Source: Lachnospiraceae bacterium (GTDB lineage Bacteria > Bacillota > Clostridia > Lachnospirales > Lachnospiraceae). From it: 45,631 nucleotides of DNA. Made by a program: the position numbers and the translations under genes. Of this stretch, positions 44,633-45,631 are shown piece by piece. Position 1 is the stretch's first letter, and each line of letters begins with the position of its first letter. The stretch lies in assembly GCA_900766925.1 (NCBI GenBank), contig CAAFXG010000111.1:1-45631 (forward strand), given 5' to 3'. Under the pieces are notes generated by a model. The model had not been told where the DNA came from, ran no database searches, and worked only from the letters and a program-made list of their open reading frames with translations.

Positions 44633-45440
44633 TCTTGAAAAACATTTTGGTGATAACGAGGTCTTAAGAGGCATCAATATCACAATCGAAAAAGGCGATA
44701 TAATGGTTGTTATCGGTCCGTCAGGTTCCGGTAAAAGTACTTTTTTACGTTGCTTAAATTGTATGGAGGATCCAACCGGTGGTCAGATTATTTTCAATGG
44801 TGTGGACATTGCAGACCCAAAGGTTGATATCAATATCCACCGCCGCCATATGGGTATGGTCTTCCAGCATTTTAATCTGTATAACAATAAGACCGTTATT
44901 CAAAATATTATGCTTGCACCTGTTCACGTAAGATGTTCAGATTTGATGAAGGCAAAGCGTCACAATCGTTTTCTTCCAATTACTAACATTTTCCGCAAGC
45001 AAAAACAGGATAAGCTGCCTATAACAACTACCAAGGCTCAAATTATTTCCGATGCACGCGATAAGGCCAACGAATTATTAGAGAGAATTGGTTTGCTTGA
45101 CAAGGCTGATGTCTACCCTTCAACCCTGTCCGGCGGTCAGAAACAGCGTGTTGCCATTGTGCGTGCACTTGCCATGAATCCGGATGTTATTCTATTTGAC
45201 GAACCTACTTCTGCACTTGATCCTGAGATGGTTGGTGAAGTACTTGACCTTATGAAGGCGCTTGCTAAGGAAGGCATGACCATGATTATTGTTACTCACG
45301 AGATGGGCTTTGCAAGAGAGGTTGCCAACAAGGTTGTCTTTATCGACGAGGGGCAGATTCTCGAGACTGCAACACCGGAAGAATTCTTTGGAAATCCTAA
45401 GAATCCACGTCTTAAGGATTTCCTGTCAAAAGTGCTGTAA
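44616..45440 (+). CDS. Polar amino-acid ABC transporter ATP-binding protein with an extra insert
   Basis: A 274-residue ATPase of the GlnQ/HisP group. Walker A is GPSGSGKST (about residues 34-42), the Q-loop is in VFQHFNLYNN, the signature is LSGGQKQR, Walker B is VILFDEPTSALD and the H-loop is THEMGFA. Between APV (about 103) and KANELLERIGL (about 150) there are about 35 more residues than usual, including a basic NIFRKQKQDK stretch. The start is a GTG at 44616 inside the permease gene, with AAAGGAG about 11 bases upstream. It completes the importer begun at 42989. Confidence 0.95.
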   Translation: MIDVINLEKHFGDNEVLRGINITIEKGDIMVVIGPSGSGKSTFLRCLNCMEDPTGGQIIFNGVDIADPKVDINIHRRHMGMVFQHFNLYNNKTVIQNIMLAPVHVRCSDLMKAKRHNRFLPITNIFRKQKQDKLPITTTKAQIISDARDKANELLERIGLLDKADVYPSTLSGGQKQRVAIVRALAMNPDVILFDEPTSALDPEMVGEVLDLMKALAKEGMTMIIVTHEMGFAREVANKVVFIDEGQILETATPEEFFGNPKNPRLKDFLSKVL

Positions 45441-45460
45441 TTCATAATTTAATAACTCAG

Positions 45461-45631
45461 GGGGCTGTCGAATTATCGATATACAGGGCTTAGCCGCCAT
45501 CCCCAATTATAAAAGTGTACTGTTTGAATGACTTTGTTATGCTATGGAGAAGAGACTTAAAATCGTGTAAGCCTATGCTGAACACGATTTTGTATAAGGC
45601 TCTTCGTAATGTCTTGCATAACGGAATGAAA
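45461..45631. repeat. Long palindromic repeat, left part, cut by the window edge
   Basis: It begins GGGGCTGTCGAATTATCGAT 20 bases after the ATPase stop. An inner hairpin has a left arm 45515-45568, a 13-base loop 45569-45581 (AAGCCTATGCTGA) and a right arm from 45582 to the window end; the arms pair imperfectly over about 50 bases (for example AAAATCGTGT with ACACGATTTT, and GTTATGC with GCATAAC). The right arm is about 92% identical to 18-70. Together the two partial copies suggest an element of about 230 bases with matching ends. No ORF was found. Confidence 0.65.

Noticed and set aside
1..45631. Treating the repeats at both ends as terminal redundancy of a circular plasmid or phage
   Set aside because: The copies differ at several positions and cover different parts of the element, and the gene content is chromosomal.

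Overview
The window reads as AT-rich Clostridia DNA, most likely Lachnospiraceae. The signs are strong AGGAGG-type ribosome binding sites, an oxygen-sensitive class III ribonucleotide reductase with its activase, rubrerythrin, a CdaA/CdaR cyclic-di-AMP module, a sortase-anchored multi-module surface protein, and a very high density of membrane signalling proteins. No rRNA, CRISPR array, integrase or transposase was seen. One tRNA-Leu(CAG) is present. Genus cannot be decided by eye.

Layout. 1-129 is the right half of a long palindromic repeat; a diverged copy closes the window (45461-45631). 148-7706 (minus strand) holds a c-di-GMP phosphodiesterase, a GH25 lysozyme-like protein, an ABC exporter whose permease is fused to a CPBP protease, and an alpha/beta-hydrolase/methyltransferase fusion. 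7766-12883 is a 1705-residue wall-anchored adhesin-like protein. 13139-14383 holds tRNA-Leu and a lipoprotein related to trigger factor. 14653-17934 (plus strand) holds nrdD, nrdG and dut, with a promoter that carries an NrdR box in its spacer. 18128-22874 (minus strand) is a five-gene operon: two unrecognised membrane proteins, cdaA, cdaR and a sirtuin. 23029-31250 (minus strand) holds an M20 amidohydrolase, a receiver with an internal deletion, an Hpt protein, a LacI-type sensor domain with no DNA-binding head, a PocR-type hybrid kinase and two HD-GYP proteins. 31566-32108 is rubrerythrin. 32341-42734 (minus strand) holds a kinase with periplasmic binding domains, a decayed hybrid kinase, a diguanylate cyclase, a PAS protein, a FecR-domain protein and a chemoreceptor. 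42989-45440 (plus strand) is an amino-acid ABC importer whose binding protein appears circularly permuted.

How the genes work together. The nrd/dut group supplies and cleans the dNTP pool anaerobically. The signalling genes make and break c-di-GMP (one GGDEF, one EAL, two HD-GYP) and make c-di-AMP, with several phosphorelay parts beside them. The SBP-type kinase and the ABC importer both use amino-acid-binding-type domains.

Most unusual signal. Two dispersed elements (17944-18115 and 32143-32334) each carry the same 82-nt core (70 of 82 positions identical) between long, nearly perfect inverted arms. The arms differ completely between the two copies. Both copies sit between convergent genes, and several core differences are compensatory, which suggests a selected fold. 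A second theme is internal deletion in signalling paralogues: a receiver without its phospho-acceptor segment, a sensor domain missing about 50 residues, and a hybrid kinase broken at three places.
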